The notes under the pieces are model-generated. The model searched no databases and was not told the origin of the DNA. It saw nothing but the letters and a program-made list of their open reading frames with translations. Made by a program: the position numbers and the translations under genes. Shown here one piece after another: positions 19,391 to 29,896 of a DNA stretch of 48,696 nucleotides. Origin of the DNA: Nostocoides sp. Soil756 (GTDB lineage: Bacteria > Actinomycetota > Actinomycetes > Actinomycetales > Dermatophilaceae); contig NZ_LMSE01000002.1 of NCBI RefSeq assembly GCF_001428065.1, positions 588,315-637,010 on the forward strand. Direction: 5' to 3'. How positions within the stretch are numbered: the first letter of the stretch is position 1; every line of letters begins with the position of its first letter.

Positions 19391-20746
19391 TCAGTGCCAG
19401 CCGAGGTCGTCGACGCCGCCCGGCACGTCGGCGCCCGGGTCGTACGGCGTGCGGGTGAAGCGGAACGACGCGAGGTCGAGGTGCGAGACGGTGCCGTCGG
19501 GGCGGCGCACCACCCGCAGCGGCTCGCCGGTGTGGTACCCGTCGAGCCCGACCCAGGCGTCCGGGCCGGCCGGCGCGAACCGCGACCCGCGCGCCTGCCC
19601 GGGCTCGCCCAGCACCAGGTGCTCGCCCACGACCCGTGCGGTCGTCGTCGAGGACCCCCAGTGCCAGGTGCCGACCAGCTCGAGCAGCGCCGGGTCGCCG
19701 GATGCCGACCACGCCGCCACCGGCGCCGGCGCCTCCTCGCGGACCAGCCCGAGCAGGTCCTCCGACAGCGTGCGCAGCGCCGGGGAGGCGGTGCTGTTGG
19801 CCATCACGACCACCCCGTCACCGTCGTCGAGTCGCACCCGCAGCCCCGCGAGGAACCCCGGCATCGAGCCGCCGTGGCCGGCGAAGCGCTCGCCGTCGAC
19901 GTTCCACAGCTGCCAGCCCAGGCCGTGGGCGCCGGTCCAGGGCTGACCGACCTCGTCGTTGACGTGGTGCGGCTCGCACATCTCGGCCAGGGTGTCGGCG
20001 GCCAGCAGCCCCGCGGTGTCGCCGCCGAGGAACGCGGCCCAGCGGGCGAGGTCGGGCACGGTGGTCCACAGCTGCCCCGCGGGCGCCATCGCCCCGCCGT
20101 CGTGCTCGGGCTCGACGTGCAGCACGTCGGCGAACGGATGGACGGCCAGCCCCTGCGCCGCGCGCCCGGTGGGGCGGGTCGTGGTGCGCGTCATCCCCAA
20201 CGGCTCGAGCAGCTCGGTGCGCACGACGTCGGCCCAGCCGATGCCGTGGTGCACCTCGAGCAACCGCCCCAGCGCCCCGTAGCCCACGTTGGAGTAGTGG
20301 AAGCGGCGCCCGGCCCGGAAGCGCGGCGCGGTGGGGGAGGCGACGAGGGCGTCCCAGTCACCGCCCGGGGTGCGCTCCCACCAGGGACCCTCGGTCTCGG
20401 CCGGGGTCCCGCCCGCGTGCGACAGCAGCTGCTCGAGGGTGGCGCGCCCGAACGGCGAGCCCGGCACGTGCTCCTCGAAGCGGTCGGTGAGGTCGAGCCG
20501 GCCGGCGTCGCGCAGCCGCAGCACGCACACCCCGACGAAGGTCTTGGTGATGGAGCCCATCCGGTACTGGGTGTCGTCGTCGGCGGGCGCCCCGGCCGCC
20601 CGGCCGTCGACGGTGCCGACCGCGCCACGCCACACGAGTGAGCCGCCGCGCACGATGCCGGCCACCACCGAGGGCAGGCGGCCGTCGCGCTGGGCGGTGG
20701 CGAGGCGATGGTCGAGGCGGGCGGCGGTGCGCGGTTCGAGGTCCAC
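19391..20746 (-). CDS. Serine hydrolase of the beta-lactamase/D-Ala-D-Ala carboxypeptidase fold (class C-like)
   Basis: A 451-residue protein of the beta-lactamase family (esterase EstB/class C type). The catalytic SxxK is Ser65-Ile-Thr-Lys68 in YRMGSITKTF, and the YxN motif is Tyr151-Ser-Asn153 in HYSNVGYG. HGGSMPGFLAGL near 295 fills the place of the KTG/HxG motif. A C-terminal beta-domain of about 110 residues follows (after ALRTLSEDLLGLV), as in many actinobacterial members. No signal peptide or membrane segment is visible at the chosen GTG, so it may be cytoplasmic. Members include esterases, peptidases and beta-lactamases; the substrate cannot be assigned. A TAGGGT box 6 bases before the GTG supports this start and a leaderless message. 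Confidence 0.87.
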   Translation of the reverse strand: MDLEPRTAARLDHRLATAQRDGRLPSVVAGIVRGGSLVWRGAVGTVDGRAAGAPADDDTQYRMGSITKTFVGVCVLRLRDAGRLDLTDRFEEHVPGSPFGRATLEQLLSHAGGTPAETEGPWWERTPGGDWDALVASPTAPRFRAGRRFHYSNVGYGALGRLLEVHHGIGWADVVRTELLEPLGMTRTTTRPTGRAAQGLAVHPFADVLHVEPEHDGGAMAPAGQLWTTVPDLARWAAFLGGDTAGLLAADTLAEMCEPHHVNDEVGQPWTGAHGLGWQLWNVDGERFAGHGGSMPGFLAGLRVRLDDGDGVVVMANSTASPALRTLSEDLLGLVREEAPAPVAAWSASGDPALLELVGTWHWGSSTTTARVVGEHLVLGEPGQARGSRFAPAGPDAWVGLDGYHTGEPLRVVRRPDGTVSHLDLASFRFTRTPYDPGADVPGGVDDLGWH

Positions 20747-20752
20747 GGCCCA

Positions 20753-20758
20753 ACCCTA
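20753..20758 (-). promoter_or_regulatory. Putative leaderless -10 box for the serine hydrolase gene
   Basis: Minus-strand TAGGGT, 6-base spacer, then GTG at 20746. Confidence 0.5.
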
Positions 20759-20783
20759 GGACCGCCACCGGCCCGAACACTGC

Positions 20784-20789
20784 GAGGAT
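20784..20789 (+). promoter_or_regulatory. Putative leaderless -10 box for the thioesterase gene
   Basis: GAGGAT followed by 6 bases and the ATG at 20796. It keeps the A at position 2 and T at position 6 of TANNNT but not the first T. Confidence 0.35.
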
Positions 20790-20795
20790 GGGCCC

Positions 20796-21242
20796 ATGGC
20801 CGACCCCTACGTCGTCGACGTGCCGCTGCGCTGGTCCGACATGGACGCCTACGGGCACGTGAACAACGTCCAGTACCTGCGCCTGCTCGAGGACGCCCGC
20901 GTCATCGGGTTCCGCGAGTGGTTCCCCGGCCGCCCGGCCCTGCTCGACGAGGGCATCGTCGTCACGCGCCACGCCATCGAGTACCGCGCGCCGCTGACCT
21001 ACCGGCCCGAGCCGGTCGAGGTCGCGATGTGGGTCACGTCGGTGCACGGGGCCGGGTTCGACCTCGGCTACGTGGTGCGCGACCCGGCCGGCGTGGGGGA
21101 GGCCACGTACGCCGTGGCCGAGACGGGGCTGGCCCTCTACGACTTCGCCACCTCCCGCCCGCGGCGCCTGGAGCCCCAGGCGCGCGAGCAGCTGGCTGCC
21201 CACACCGGCGAGGCCGTGGCGTTCCGGTGGACCCGGCGGTGA
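20796..21242 (+). CDS. Acyl-CoA thioesterase, 4HBT hot-dog family (Rv2475c-like)
   Basis: A 148-residue single hot-dog-fold thioesterase that would hydrolyse a small or medium acyl-CoA. The N-terminal RWSDMDAYGHVNNVQYLRLLEDAR (about 12-35) is the 4-hydroxybenzoyl-CoA thioesterase signature, with the conserved DxDxxGHVNN catalytic region. The length is normal. It overlaps the next gene by 4 bases (GTGA), indicating translational coupling. In M. tuberculosis a similar pair is, from memory, Rv2475c-Rv2474c, close to aglA and glbO as here. Acyl specificity is unknown. Confidence 0.88.
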   Translation: MADPYVVDVPLRWSDMDAYGHVNNVQYLRLLEDARVIGFREWFPGRPALLDEGIVVTRHAIEYRAPLTYRPEPVEVAMWVTSVHGAGFDLGYVVRDPAGVGEATYAVAETGLALYDFATSRPRRLEPQAREQLAAHTGEAVAFRWTRR

Positions 21243-21859
21243 GCGAGGTCCTGCGGCTCGTCGACAGCGCGGCCCTGGGCGACCTCGGCCGTTACGCCGC
21301 CCGCGCCCGTGCCCTCGACGACCAGGGCGCCATGCGCCTGCAGGCCGGCGGCGGGGTGCTGGCGGCGTGGGTCGGGGTGCTCCAGGGCAGCGGCATCCTG
21401 GCCGAGGGCACCGTGCTGGGGCTGCGGACCTTCGGGCTCGACGCCCCCGCCGAGTGCGACGTCGTGGTGCCGCTGGGCGCCGTCACCGACCGCACCTCAC
21501 GCCACGCCGGGACCGCCGAGCTGCCGATCCCGCCGACCCGCGCCGTCGCGGCCTGGTCGGCCGTCACCCCGCCACGCTCCGGCTGGGAGGCCGCGGGCGA
21601 GGTGGACGCCGACGAGCTGGCCGCCGCCGCCCGCGCCGGCCTCGAGGAGGTCACCGCGGCCGTGCGCGAACGGGGCGCGGCCGCCGGCTTCGTGCGCGAC
21701 CGGGTGTGGGGCCGCGAGGTCGTGCCGGGGCTGCGCTCCGGCGGCGCGTTCGCGGCGTTCTCGCTGGGGTTCCTGCGTCCCGGCAGCCCCGTGCGGGTGT
21801 TCCGCTCGAACCGCTGGACCCGTCTGACCGCGACCGGCGGTCACGTCCTGATGCGCTGA
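21239..21859 (+). CDS. Conserved actinobacterial protein of unknown function (Rv2474c-like by context)
   Basis: A 206-residue soluble protein with no signal peptide or membrane segment. The GTG start overlaps the thioesterase stop. Predicted features are an N-terminal helical stretch (LGDLGRYAARARALDD), a hydrophobic segment with Gly/Trp (GGGVLAAWVGVLQGSGIL), then VVPLGAVTDR and a C-terminal strand-rich part ending FRSNRWTRLTATGGHVLMR. I do not recognise a domain. The coupling suggests it works with the thioesterase. Its last 19 bases overlap the converging MFS gene. Assignment to the Rv2474c family rests on gene order, recalled from memory, not an alignment. Confidence 0.75.
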   Translation: MSEVLRLVDSAALGDLGRYAARARALDDQGAMRLQAGGGVLAAWVGVLQGSGILAEGTVLGLRTFGLDAPAECDVVVPLGAVTDRTSRHAGTAELPIPPTRAVAAWSAVTPPRSGWEAAGEVDADELAAAARAGLEEVTAAVRERGAAAGFVRDRVWGREVVPGLRSGGAFAAFSLGFLRPGSPVRVFRSNRWTRLTATGGHVLMR

Positions 21860-23229
21860 CCCGCCGGCACCACGACGAGGGCCGCCACGGCCAGGCCGAG
21901 GAAGAGGGCACCGAAGAGCGGGTTGTCGTGCCCGGGGCGGTGCGCGGCCGCGAAGGCGGCGGTGACCGCGGCGATGCCGAGCACGCTGCCGAGGACGTCG
22001 GCCAGCTGCAGCGCCGACGACGTCTCACCGTGCTGCTCGACGCCGCACAGCTCGAGGCCGACGATGGTGGTGGTCGTGACGCCGGCGCCCATCGCCAGCC
22101 CCGCGAGGAGCATCGCGAGCACGCTGAGCCAGGCCGGCAGGTTGATCCAGGCCACCAGCGCGAGCCACAGCAGGGCGGCGGTCAGCAGGCCACCCCCCAC
22201 CTCGACGAGGCGGTAGCGGGGCAGGTGCAGGCTGTCGTGCCCCTGGTACCAGGCACCGACCGCCCAGCCGATCGCGCCGACGGCCAGCACCAGCCCGGCC
22301 ACCTGGAGGCTCGCGTGCCGCTGCCCGACGAGGAAGAGGGGGACGTAGGTGATGCCGCCGTAGAAGGCCGCGCACAGCAGCGCCCGGGCCAGCACCACAC
22401 TGGGCAGGCCGCGGCCCATCAGCAGGGTGGCCCGGGGCAGCAGGACCGGAGCGAGGGCCCCTACGCCGACCAGCCCCAGCAGGGCCACGACCGTCTTGGG
22501 CGACCACTGGACCACCAGCTCGTGGGTGCCCAGCTGCACGGCTCCGGCGGCCACGGCCACCCCGAGCCCGGCCCACGCCGTACGGACGTGGGTGCGGTGG
22601 TCGCGCGAGGTGACCGCCTCGCGCAGGTGGCTGGTGTCGACCCGTCGCTGCGCCCGGGTCAGCGCCACGATGGTGACCAGGACCGGGACGACGACGCCGA
22701 GGAAGACCCACCGCCACGAGAGGTTCTCGGTGACCCAGGCGGAGACGGGCGGCCCCGCCAGCGAGGGGAGCACCCACGCGGCGCTGATGTAGGTGAAGAG
22801 CCGCGGGCGGATGACCTCGGGGTACACGCGGCCGGCGATGACGTACAGCATCACGACCAGCAGGCCACCGCCGAGGCCGGTGAGCGCCCGCCCGACCAGG
22901 AAGGTGTCGAGACGCGTCGACACCCCACAGGTGGCGGCACCCGCGGCCAGCAGCACCTGGCCCGCGAGGGCGCCGGGGAGGGGGCCCGAGCGGTCGGTCC
23001 AGACCCCGGCCACGACGATGCCGAGCAGCTGGGCGGTGAGCATCACCGAGAAGGCGTAGCCGTAGGAGCGCACGGCGTGCAGCTCGCGCGCGACGTCGGG
23101 CATGGCCGTGGAGACGGCCATCGACTCGAACGCCACGATCGTGACCAGGGCCAGGACGGCGACGGTGACCTCGACGTAGGGACGGCTGAGGGGTCCACCC
23201 TCGGTGGCCGTCGTCGGGTCCGTGCGCAT
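21841..23229 (-). CDS. MFS transporter, 14-segment drug-resistance type
   Basis: A 462-residue MFS permease with 12 to 14 hydrophobic segments. The N-terminal segment VAVLALVTIVAFESMAVSTAMPDVARELHAV resembles EmrB/QacA-like exporters, followed by TAQLLGIVVAGVWTDRSGPLPGALAG (motif A region) and GRALTGLGGGLLVVMLYVIAGRVYP (motif B-like). The substrate is unknown. The ATG start is supported by TAGATT ending 7 bases before it, which would make the message leaderless. It follows the glycerophosphodiesterase gene on the same strand, whose 3' end reaches 23240, so the promoter overlaps that gene's stop region. It converges with the Rv2474c-like gene with a 19-base overlap. Confidence 0.87.
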   Translation of the reverse strand: MRTDPTTATEGGPLSRPYVEVTVAVLALVTIVAFESMAVSTAMPDVARELHAVRSYGYAFSVMLTAQLLGIVVAGVWTDRSGPLPGALAGQVLLAAGAATCGVSTRLDTFLVGRALTGLGGGLLVVMLYVIAGRVYPEVIRPRLFTYISAAWVLPSLAGPPVSAWVTENLSWRWVFLGVVVPVLVTIVALTRAQRRVDTSHLREAVTSRDHRTHVRTAWAGLGVAVAAGAVQLGTHELVVQWSPKTVVALLGLVGVGALAPVLLPRATLLMGRGLPSVVLARALLCAAFYGGITYVPLFLVGQRHASLQVAGLVLAVGAIGWAVGAWYQGHDSLHLPRYRLVEVGGGLLTAALLWLALVAWINLPAWLSVLAMLLAGLAMGAGVTTTTIVGLELCGVEQHGETSSALQLADVLGSVLGIAAVTAAFAAAHRPGHDNPLFGALFLGLAVAALVVVPAGQRIRT

Positions 23230-23236
23230 CCTCGCC

Positions 23237-23242
23237 AATCTA
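23237..23242 (-). promoter_or_regulatory. Putative leaderless -10 box for MFS gene
   Basis: Minus-strand TAGATT, 7-base spacer, then ATG at 23229. The box overlaps the stop codon of the upstream phosphodiesterase gene. Confidence 0.45.
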
Positions 23243-24058
23243 GCCCTCCGACCTGGGCCGGAGGGGGTGACCGCGTTCTTCCAGCACGTCGCGCAGGACG
23301 TCGATGCGGTCGGCCACGATGCCGTCGACGCCCAGGTCGAGCAGCCGGTGGTACTCGGCGGCGTCCTCGCGCGACCAGTCGTGGAACCACACGTGCACGT
23401 GCTTGCCCAGGGCGTGGGCCCGGCGCAGCAGGCCGGGGGTGACCAGCGTGAGGGTGCGGCCGCCCACACGGTGCTGGGCCGGGATCTGCAGGACCGGCGC
23501 GGGGGTGTGCAGCAGCCGGCTGAGAAGTCCGGGCGTGAACCGGAGGGAGGCCGTCCCGACCTGTCCGGCGGCGGTGGCGACGCCCGGCCCCAGGGCCCGC
23601 CGAGCCGCTCGGATGCGCCGGGGTGAGAACGAGCCCACGCACACCCGCGCGGTGGCGTCGTGCGCGCGCACCACCGCCACGGTGGGGGCGAGGGCGGCGT
23701 CGGCCTTGACGTCGATGTTGAAGCACGCGTCCGGGAAGGTCTCGAGCAGCTCGGCCAGCAGTGGGGGCGACTCGGCGCCGCCCACTCGGGCCTCGCGCAC
23801 CGCCGCCCACGGGAGGTCGGCGATGCGGCCGGCGGCGTCCGTCACCCGGTCGAGCGCGGCGTCGTGGAACGCGACGACCTGTCCGTCGGCGGTGGCGTGC
23901 ACGTCGGTCTCGAGGTAGCGGTAGCCCATCGCCACCGCCCGCGCGAAGGCCGGCACGGTGTTCTCCAGGCCGGCGTTGGCCGCGAGCTTGGCGCCGCCCC
24001 GGTGCGCCAGGGCCAGCGGGCGCGGCGCCGCGAGGTAGGGGTAGTCCTCGGCGCGCAC
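23240..24058 (-). CDS. Glycerophosphodiester phosphodiesterase
   Basis: A 272-residue GDPD-family TIM-barrel enzyme that cleaves glycerophosphodiesters to glycerol-3-phosphate and an alcohol. The catalytic and metal residues are visible: His19-Arg20 in AHRGG, Glu32-Asn33 in GLENTVPAF, Glu50, Asp52 and His54 in LETDVHATADG, and His65-Asp66 in VVAFHD. INIDVKAD-like sequence (FNIDVKADAAL near 112) and HVWFHDWSREDAAEYHRLLDLGVDGIVAD close the barrel. No signal peptide, so cytoplasmic. The GTG start lies one base after the alpha-glucosidase stop, implying co-transcription and coupled translation with that gene. Confidence 0.92.
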   Translation of the reverse strand: MRAEDYPYLAAPRPLALAHRGGAKLAANAGLENTVPAFARAVAMGYRYLETDVHATADGQVVAFHDAALDRVTDAAGRIADLPWAAVREARVGGAESPPLLAELLETFPDACFNIDVKADAALAPTVAVVRAHDATARVCVGSFSPRRIRAARRALGPGVATAAGQVGTASLRFTPGLLSRLLHTPAPVLQIPAQHRVGGRTLTLVTPGLLRRAHALGKHVHVWFHDWSREDAAEYHRLLDLGVDGIVADRIDVLRDVLEERGHPLRPRSEG

Positions 24059-24059
24059 C

Positions 24060-25847
<1,788 letters not shown>

Positions 25848-25889
25848 CCCGCAGCCGGGACGAAACGCGGCCGCGCCGCCCGAGGTGGG

Positions 25890-26288
25890 TCAGGGCGTCA
25901 GCGGCGGGTGTCCGTGGCCGTCGTCGGTGTTGACGAGCATGTGCGCGGCCCGCAGGAAGTAGTCGCGCATCTGCTCGGCCTGCGGCTCGGGGATGCCGGC
26001 CCGCTCGACCGCCTCGAGCATGTGCCGCATCCACCGGTCGCGCATGTCGAGGGTGACCGGGTAGGGCACGTGCCGCATCCGCAGCCGGGGGTGGCCGCGC
26101 TCCTGGCTGTAGGTGTTGGGGCCGCCGAAGTACTGGACGAGGAACATCCGCAGCCGCCGCTCGGCCGGGCCCAGGTCCTCCTCGGGGTAGAGCGCCCGCA
26201 GCGGGGCGTCCTCGGCCACGCCCTCGTAGAAGGCGTGCACCAGCCGCTCGAACGTCGGCTCGCCGCCCACCTCGTCGTAGAGGCTCAT
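25890..26288 (-). CDS. glbO: Group II truncated haemoglobin (GlbO type)
   Basis: A 132-residue 2-over-2 globin that binds haem and O2. Expected residues are present: Tyr21 (B10) and Tyr34 (CD1), the FGGPNTYSQERGHPRLRMRH stretch with proximal His73, and Trp86 (G8), which is conserved in group II. The length is standard. In M. tuberculosis GlbO is linked to respiration and oxygen or peroxide handling; that is family knowledge. The ATG overlaps the stop of the upstream MscS gene by 4 bases (ATGA), so pepN, mscS and glbO form one coupled transcript. The open frame upstream of the ATG is not used because it runs into the MscS gene. Confidence 0.94.
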   Translation of the reverse strand: MSLYDEVGGEPTFERLVHAFYEGVAEDAPLRALYPEEDLGPAERRLRMFLVQYFGGPNTYSQERGHPRLRMRHVPYPVTLDMRDRWMRHMLEAVERAGIPEPQAEQMRDYFLRAAHMLVNTDDGHGHPPLTP

Positions 26289-27250
26289 CGCGGCGGCCCG
26301 GCCGCGAACGGCGGCAGCTGGGGGCCCTGGATGCCGTGGGCGTCGAAGGCGGCCTTGATGCGGGCGCGCAGTTCGCGCTGCACCCCGAAGTTCTCGCCCG
26401 GCAGGCACTTGGCCAGCACCCGGACGGTGACGGTCTGGCCGGTGATGGAGTCGACGCCGAGCACGGTGGGGGGCTCGATGAGCTTGGCCGACCACTCGGA
26501 GTCGGCCCCGAACGCCTCCGACACGTCGCGGACCACGCCGAGCACCTTCTCGATGTCCTCGCGGTACGACACCGGCATGTCGACCCAGGCGGCCGAGTAG
26601 CCCTGCGAGCGGTTGCCGATGCGGATGATCTCGCCGTTGCGCACGTACCAGGTGATGCCGTCGGCGTCGCGCAGCCGGGTGACCCGCAGGGTGACCTCCT
26701 CGACGGTGCCGATGGCCTCGCCGGTGTCGATGACGTCGCCGACCCCGTACTGGTCCTCGAAGATCATGAAGATCCCCGACAGGAAGTCCTTGACCAGGCT
26801 CTGCGCGCCGAAGCCGATCGCCACCCCGCCCACGCCGGCCGAGGCCAGCAGCGGCCCCAGCGGCAACCCCACCAGCGCCATCACGGTGAGCAGGGTGATG
26901 ACGCCCACCACGAAGGTCGAGATGCTGCGCAGCAGCGAGCCCATCGTCTGCACCCGCTGCCGGTGCCGCTCGTGCGCGACCCCCGTGGCGGCCGTGCCCA
27001 GGACCCGCCCGGCCGCGACGTTGGTGGCGAGCCGGGTCGCGGTGCGCGAGGTCATGGTGGCCACGACGCGGCCGATCAGCCGGTGCAGCAGCCACCGCGC
27101 CACGAAGCCCAGGACCAGCACCAGCAGGACCCGGACGCCGTCGGTGACCAGCCACTCCTGGGCACGGTCGGCGAGGGTGGCGAGCACGTCGGTGTTCAGC
27201 CCGGTGAGGTCGGGCAGGGTCAGGGCGGGGGTGGCGTCAGTCACGGGCAT
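26285..27250 (-). CDS. Small-conductance mechanosensitive channel, MscS family
   Basis: A 321-residue membrane protein that opens under membrane tension. Membrane segments are near 30-48, 95-118 and 125-140; the third, pore-lining one is Gly/Ala-rich (ASAGVGGVAIGFGAQSLVKDFLSGIFMIFEDQY), the MscS signature. The C-terminal cytoplasmic part has VGDVIDTGEAIGTVEEVTLRVTRLR and NGEIIRIGNRSQG, as in MscS beta and cage domains. The start chosen is ATG (PVTDATP), overlapping the end of pepN by 14 bases; a GTG two codons later would reduce the overlap to 8. It sits between pepN and glbO, where M. tuberculosis has other genes. Confidence 0.92.
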   Translation of the reverse strand: MPVTDATPALTLPDLTGLNTDVLATLADRAQEWLVTDGVRVLLVLVLGFVARWLLHRLIGRVVATMTSRTATRLATNVAAGRVLGTAATGVAHERHRQRVQTMGSLLRSISTFVVGVITLLTVMALVGLPLGPLLASAGVGGVAIGFGAQSLVKDFLSGIFMIFEDQYGVGDVIDTGEAIGTVEEVTLRVTRLRDADGITWYVRNGEIIRIGNRSQGYSAAWVDMPVSYREDIEKVLGVVRDVSEAFGADSEWSAKLIEPPTVLGVDSITGQTVTVRVLAKCLPGENFGVQRELRARIKAAFDAHGIQGPQLPPFAAGPPR

Positions 27251-29789
27251 CGCGCTCCTGGGCGGTGAGGGCGCGCGCCACCGGGTCGCGGTTCTCGGCG
27301 ACCAGGCGGCGCAGCGCGGCGGGGGCATGGGGGTGCTCGTCGAGCCAGGTGCACGTGGCGTCCAGCAGCCCGGCGTCGGCGAGGGGGCGGGGGTAGAAGC
27401 CCAGGACCAGGGCCTCGATGAGGGCGTGCGAGTCCTGCTGCTCGACGGTGTCGAGCATGGTCAGGTAGCGGTCGACGTAGGGCCGCAGCAGCTCGGCCGG
27501 CGTCCCCGCGCGGGTGAAGCCGAGGCCGATCATCTCGACCACCGCGGCGGGCAGGCCACCGTCGACGACCGCGGCCTGCCAGGCCCGCTCCTTGGCCTCG
27601 GGGGTGGGCACCGCGGCCCGGGCCCGGGCCGCGCGCTCGCGGGCGGTCGAGGTGTGCTCGCGGGCCAGCTCGGCGGCGATCTCGTTCTCGCCGGCGGAGC
27701 CGGTGGCGGCCAGCGCGGTGAGCAGGGCCCAGCGCACCTCGAAGTCGACGTCGAGGCCCTCGAGGACGGTGGTGCCCTCGTAGAGCCCGCGCACGACCGC
27801 CGGGTCGTCGCCGGCCGCGGTGAAGCCGGCGGCGGCGGTGACCAGCTGCAGCTGGGCGTCGCTGCCGGCCGCCGCGGCCCGGGCGATCTCCCAGAGGCGG
27901 TCACGGGTGGCCGCGCGGGTCTGCTCGCGGTGCTCGGGCGCGGTGAACTGGAAGACGGCCACGCGCAGCTGGCTGACCAGAGTGCGCACCAGGGTCGAGT
28001 CGCTCTCGCCGGGCAGGGTGGCCAGCACGAGCTCGACGTAGCGGCGCGCCCCCATCTCGCCCTCGCGGGTCATGTCCCAGGCCGACGCCATCACGAGCGC
28101 CCGGGGCATCGGCGACCCGAAGCCGCGCGGGTGCGCCAGGGCGGTGGCCAGCGAACGCTCGTCGAGACGGATCTTGGCGTAGGTGAGGTCGTCGTCGTTG
28201 ACCAGCAGCAGGTCGGGCTGCTCGCGGCCGACCAGGGCCGGCACCTCGGTGAACGGGCCGTCGACGTCCACCTCGAGGAGGTCGGTGCGCTGCAGCGAGC
28301 CGTCGCGCACGTCGTAGAGGCCCACGCGCAGCCGGTGCGGGCGCAGGGTGCCGACGTGCTGGGCCGAGGTCTGCTCGATGGCGGCGGTCGTGATGCGCCC
28401 GTACTCGTCGACCTCGAGGTGGGGGCGCAGGGTGTTGACCCCGGCGGTCTCGAGCCAGGCCTTGCTCCAGGTGCGCAGGTCGCGCCCGGAGGTGGCCTCG
28501 AGCTCGACGAGCAGGTCGTCGAGGGTGGTGTTGCCCCAGGCGTGGGTGCGGAAGTACGTGCGCAGCCCGTCGCGGAACGGCTCGCGGCCCACGTAGGCCA
28601 CGAGCTGCTTGAGCACCGAGGCCCCCTTGGCGTACGTGATGCCGTCGAAGTTGACCTCGACGTCGCGCAGGTCCTCGATGGGGGCCACGATCGGGTGCGT
28701 GGTGCTCAGCTGGTCCTGGTCGTAGGCCCAGTCCTTCTCATGGGTGCAGAAGGTGGTCCACGCGTCGGACCACTGCGTGGCCTCGGCCTGACAGGTGGTG
28801 GAGGCCCACTCGGCGAAGGACTCGTTGAGCCAGAGGTCGTCCCACCAGCGCATCGTCACGAGGTCGCCGAACCACATGTGCGCCAGCTCGTGCAGCACGG
28901 TCAGGGCCCGGCGCTCGACCAGGGCCTCGGTGACCTTGGAGCGGAAGACGTAGATCTCGGAGATGGTGACGCAGCCGGCGTTCTCCATCGCGCCCATGTT
29001 GTACTCCGGCGAGAACAGCTGGTCGTACTTGGCGAACGGGTAGGCGCGGTCGAACTCCTCCTCGAAGTACGCGAAGCCCTTCTTCGTCAGGTCGAAGAGG
29101 TTGTCGGCGTCGAGGTAGGGGGTCAGGCTGCGGCGGCAGAAGATCCCCAGCGGCACCTCACCGGCGCGGGTGCTGACGCTGTCGCGCACCACGTCGTACG
29201 GGCCCGCGACCAGGGCGGTGATGTAGCTCGAGATGCGCGGGGTGCGCTCGAAGGCCCAGGTGGCGGCGCCCTCGGCAGCGGGGGTGGGCTCGGGCGTGGG
29301 GGAGTTGGACACCACCTGCCAGTGCTCGGGCGCGGTGACCGTGAAGGCGAACGCGGCCTTGAGGTCGGGCTGCTCGAAGACCGGGAACGCGCGGCGGCTG
29401 TCGGGGACCTCGAACTGGGTGTAGAGGTAGACCTCGTCGTCGACGGGGTCGACGAAGCGGTGCAGCCCTTCGCCGAAGTTGGTGTAGCGGCCGGTGGCGC
29501 GCACCGTGACGGTGTTCTCGGCGGCCAGCCCGGGCAGCCGGACGCGGCTGTCGGCGAAGTGCTCGGCCGGGTCGAGCGAGACGCCGTTGAGGACGATCTC
29601 CTCGACGGAGGCGCCGATGAAGTCGAGGAAGGTCTCGGCGCCGGGCTCGGAGCAGGTGAAGCGGATGGTGCTGGCTGTCGCGAACGTCTCCGCGCCCGTC
29701 GTGACGTCGAGCTCGACGTCGTGGGTGTCGACGGCGACCAGGGCGGCGCGGGTGGCCGCCTCGACGCGGGTCAGGTTCGTGCCGGGCAC
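27237..29789 (-). CDS. pepN: Aminopeptidase N (M1 metallopeptidase)
   Basis: An 850-residue zinc aminopeptidase that removes N-terminal residues from peptides in the cytoplasm. The exopeptidase motif GAMENAG is near residue 265 and the zinc site HELAHMWFGDLV...WLNESFAEW near 298-325 (HExxH-18x-E). A large C-terminal helical ERAP1-like domain follows. The GTG start has AAGGAG 5 bases upstream (29795-29800), which decides it, and the product begins with PGTNLTRVEAATRA, the usual start in actinobacterial PepN. It heads the minus-strand operon pepN-mscS-glbO and is divergent from the Rv2466c-like gene. Confidence 0.96.
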   Translation of the reverse strand: MPGTNLTRVEAATRAALVAVDTHDVELDVTTGAETFATASTIRFTCSEPGAETFLDFIGASVEEIVLNGVSLDPAEHFADSRVRLPGLAAENTVTVRATGRYTNFGEGLHRFVDPVDDEVYLYTQFEVPDSRRAFPVFEQPDLKAAFAFTVTAPEHWQVVSNSPTPEPTPAAEGAATWAFERTPRISSYITALVAGPYDVVRDSVSTRAGEVPLGIFCRRSLTPYLDADNLFDLTKKGFAYFEEEFDRAYPFAKYDQLFSPEYNMGAMENAGCVTISEIYVFRSKVTEALVERRALTVLHELAHMWFGDLVTMRWWDDLWLNESFAEWASTTCQAEATQWSDAWTTFCTHEKDWAYDQDQLSTTHPIVAPIEDLRDVEVNFDGITYAKGASVLKQLVAYVGREPFRDGLRTYFRTHAWGNTTLDDLLVELEATSGRDLRTWSKAWLETAGVNTLRPHLEVDEYGRITTAAIEQTSAQHVGTLRPHRLRVGLYDVRDGSLQRTDLLEVDVDGPFTEVPALVGREQPDLLLVNDDDLTYAKIRLDERSLATALAHPRGFGSPMPRALVMASAWDMTREGEMGARRYVELVLATLPGESDSTLVRTLVSQLRVAVFQFTAPEHREQTRAATRDRLWEIARAAAAGSDAQLQLVTAAAGFTAAGDDPAVVRGLYEGTTVLEGLDVDFEVRWALLTALAATGSAGENEIAAELAREHTSTARERAARARAAVPTPEAKERAWQAAVVDGGLPAAVVEMIGLGFTRAGTPAELLRPYVDRYLTMLDTVEQQDSHALIEALVLGFYPRPLADAGLLDATCTWLDEHPHAPAALRRLVAENRDPVARALTAQERDARD

Positions 29790-29884
29790 GGGAGCTCCTT
29801 GTGGGTGCGGTCGGGCGTCCGGTCCGGACGCAGCCACCAATCCTGTCACGGGCGGGCGGCCCCTCCGCATCCTGGGCGCGGTGG

Positions 29885-29890
29885 CAGGAT
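29885..29890 (+). promoter_or_regulatory. Putative leaderless -10 box for the Rv2466c-like gene
   Basis: CAGGAT, 6-base spacer (GAGGCC), then GTG at 29897. It keeps the A and T of TANNNT but not the first T. Confidence 0.35.
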
Positions 29891-29896
29891 GAGGCC

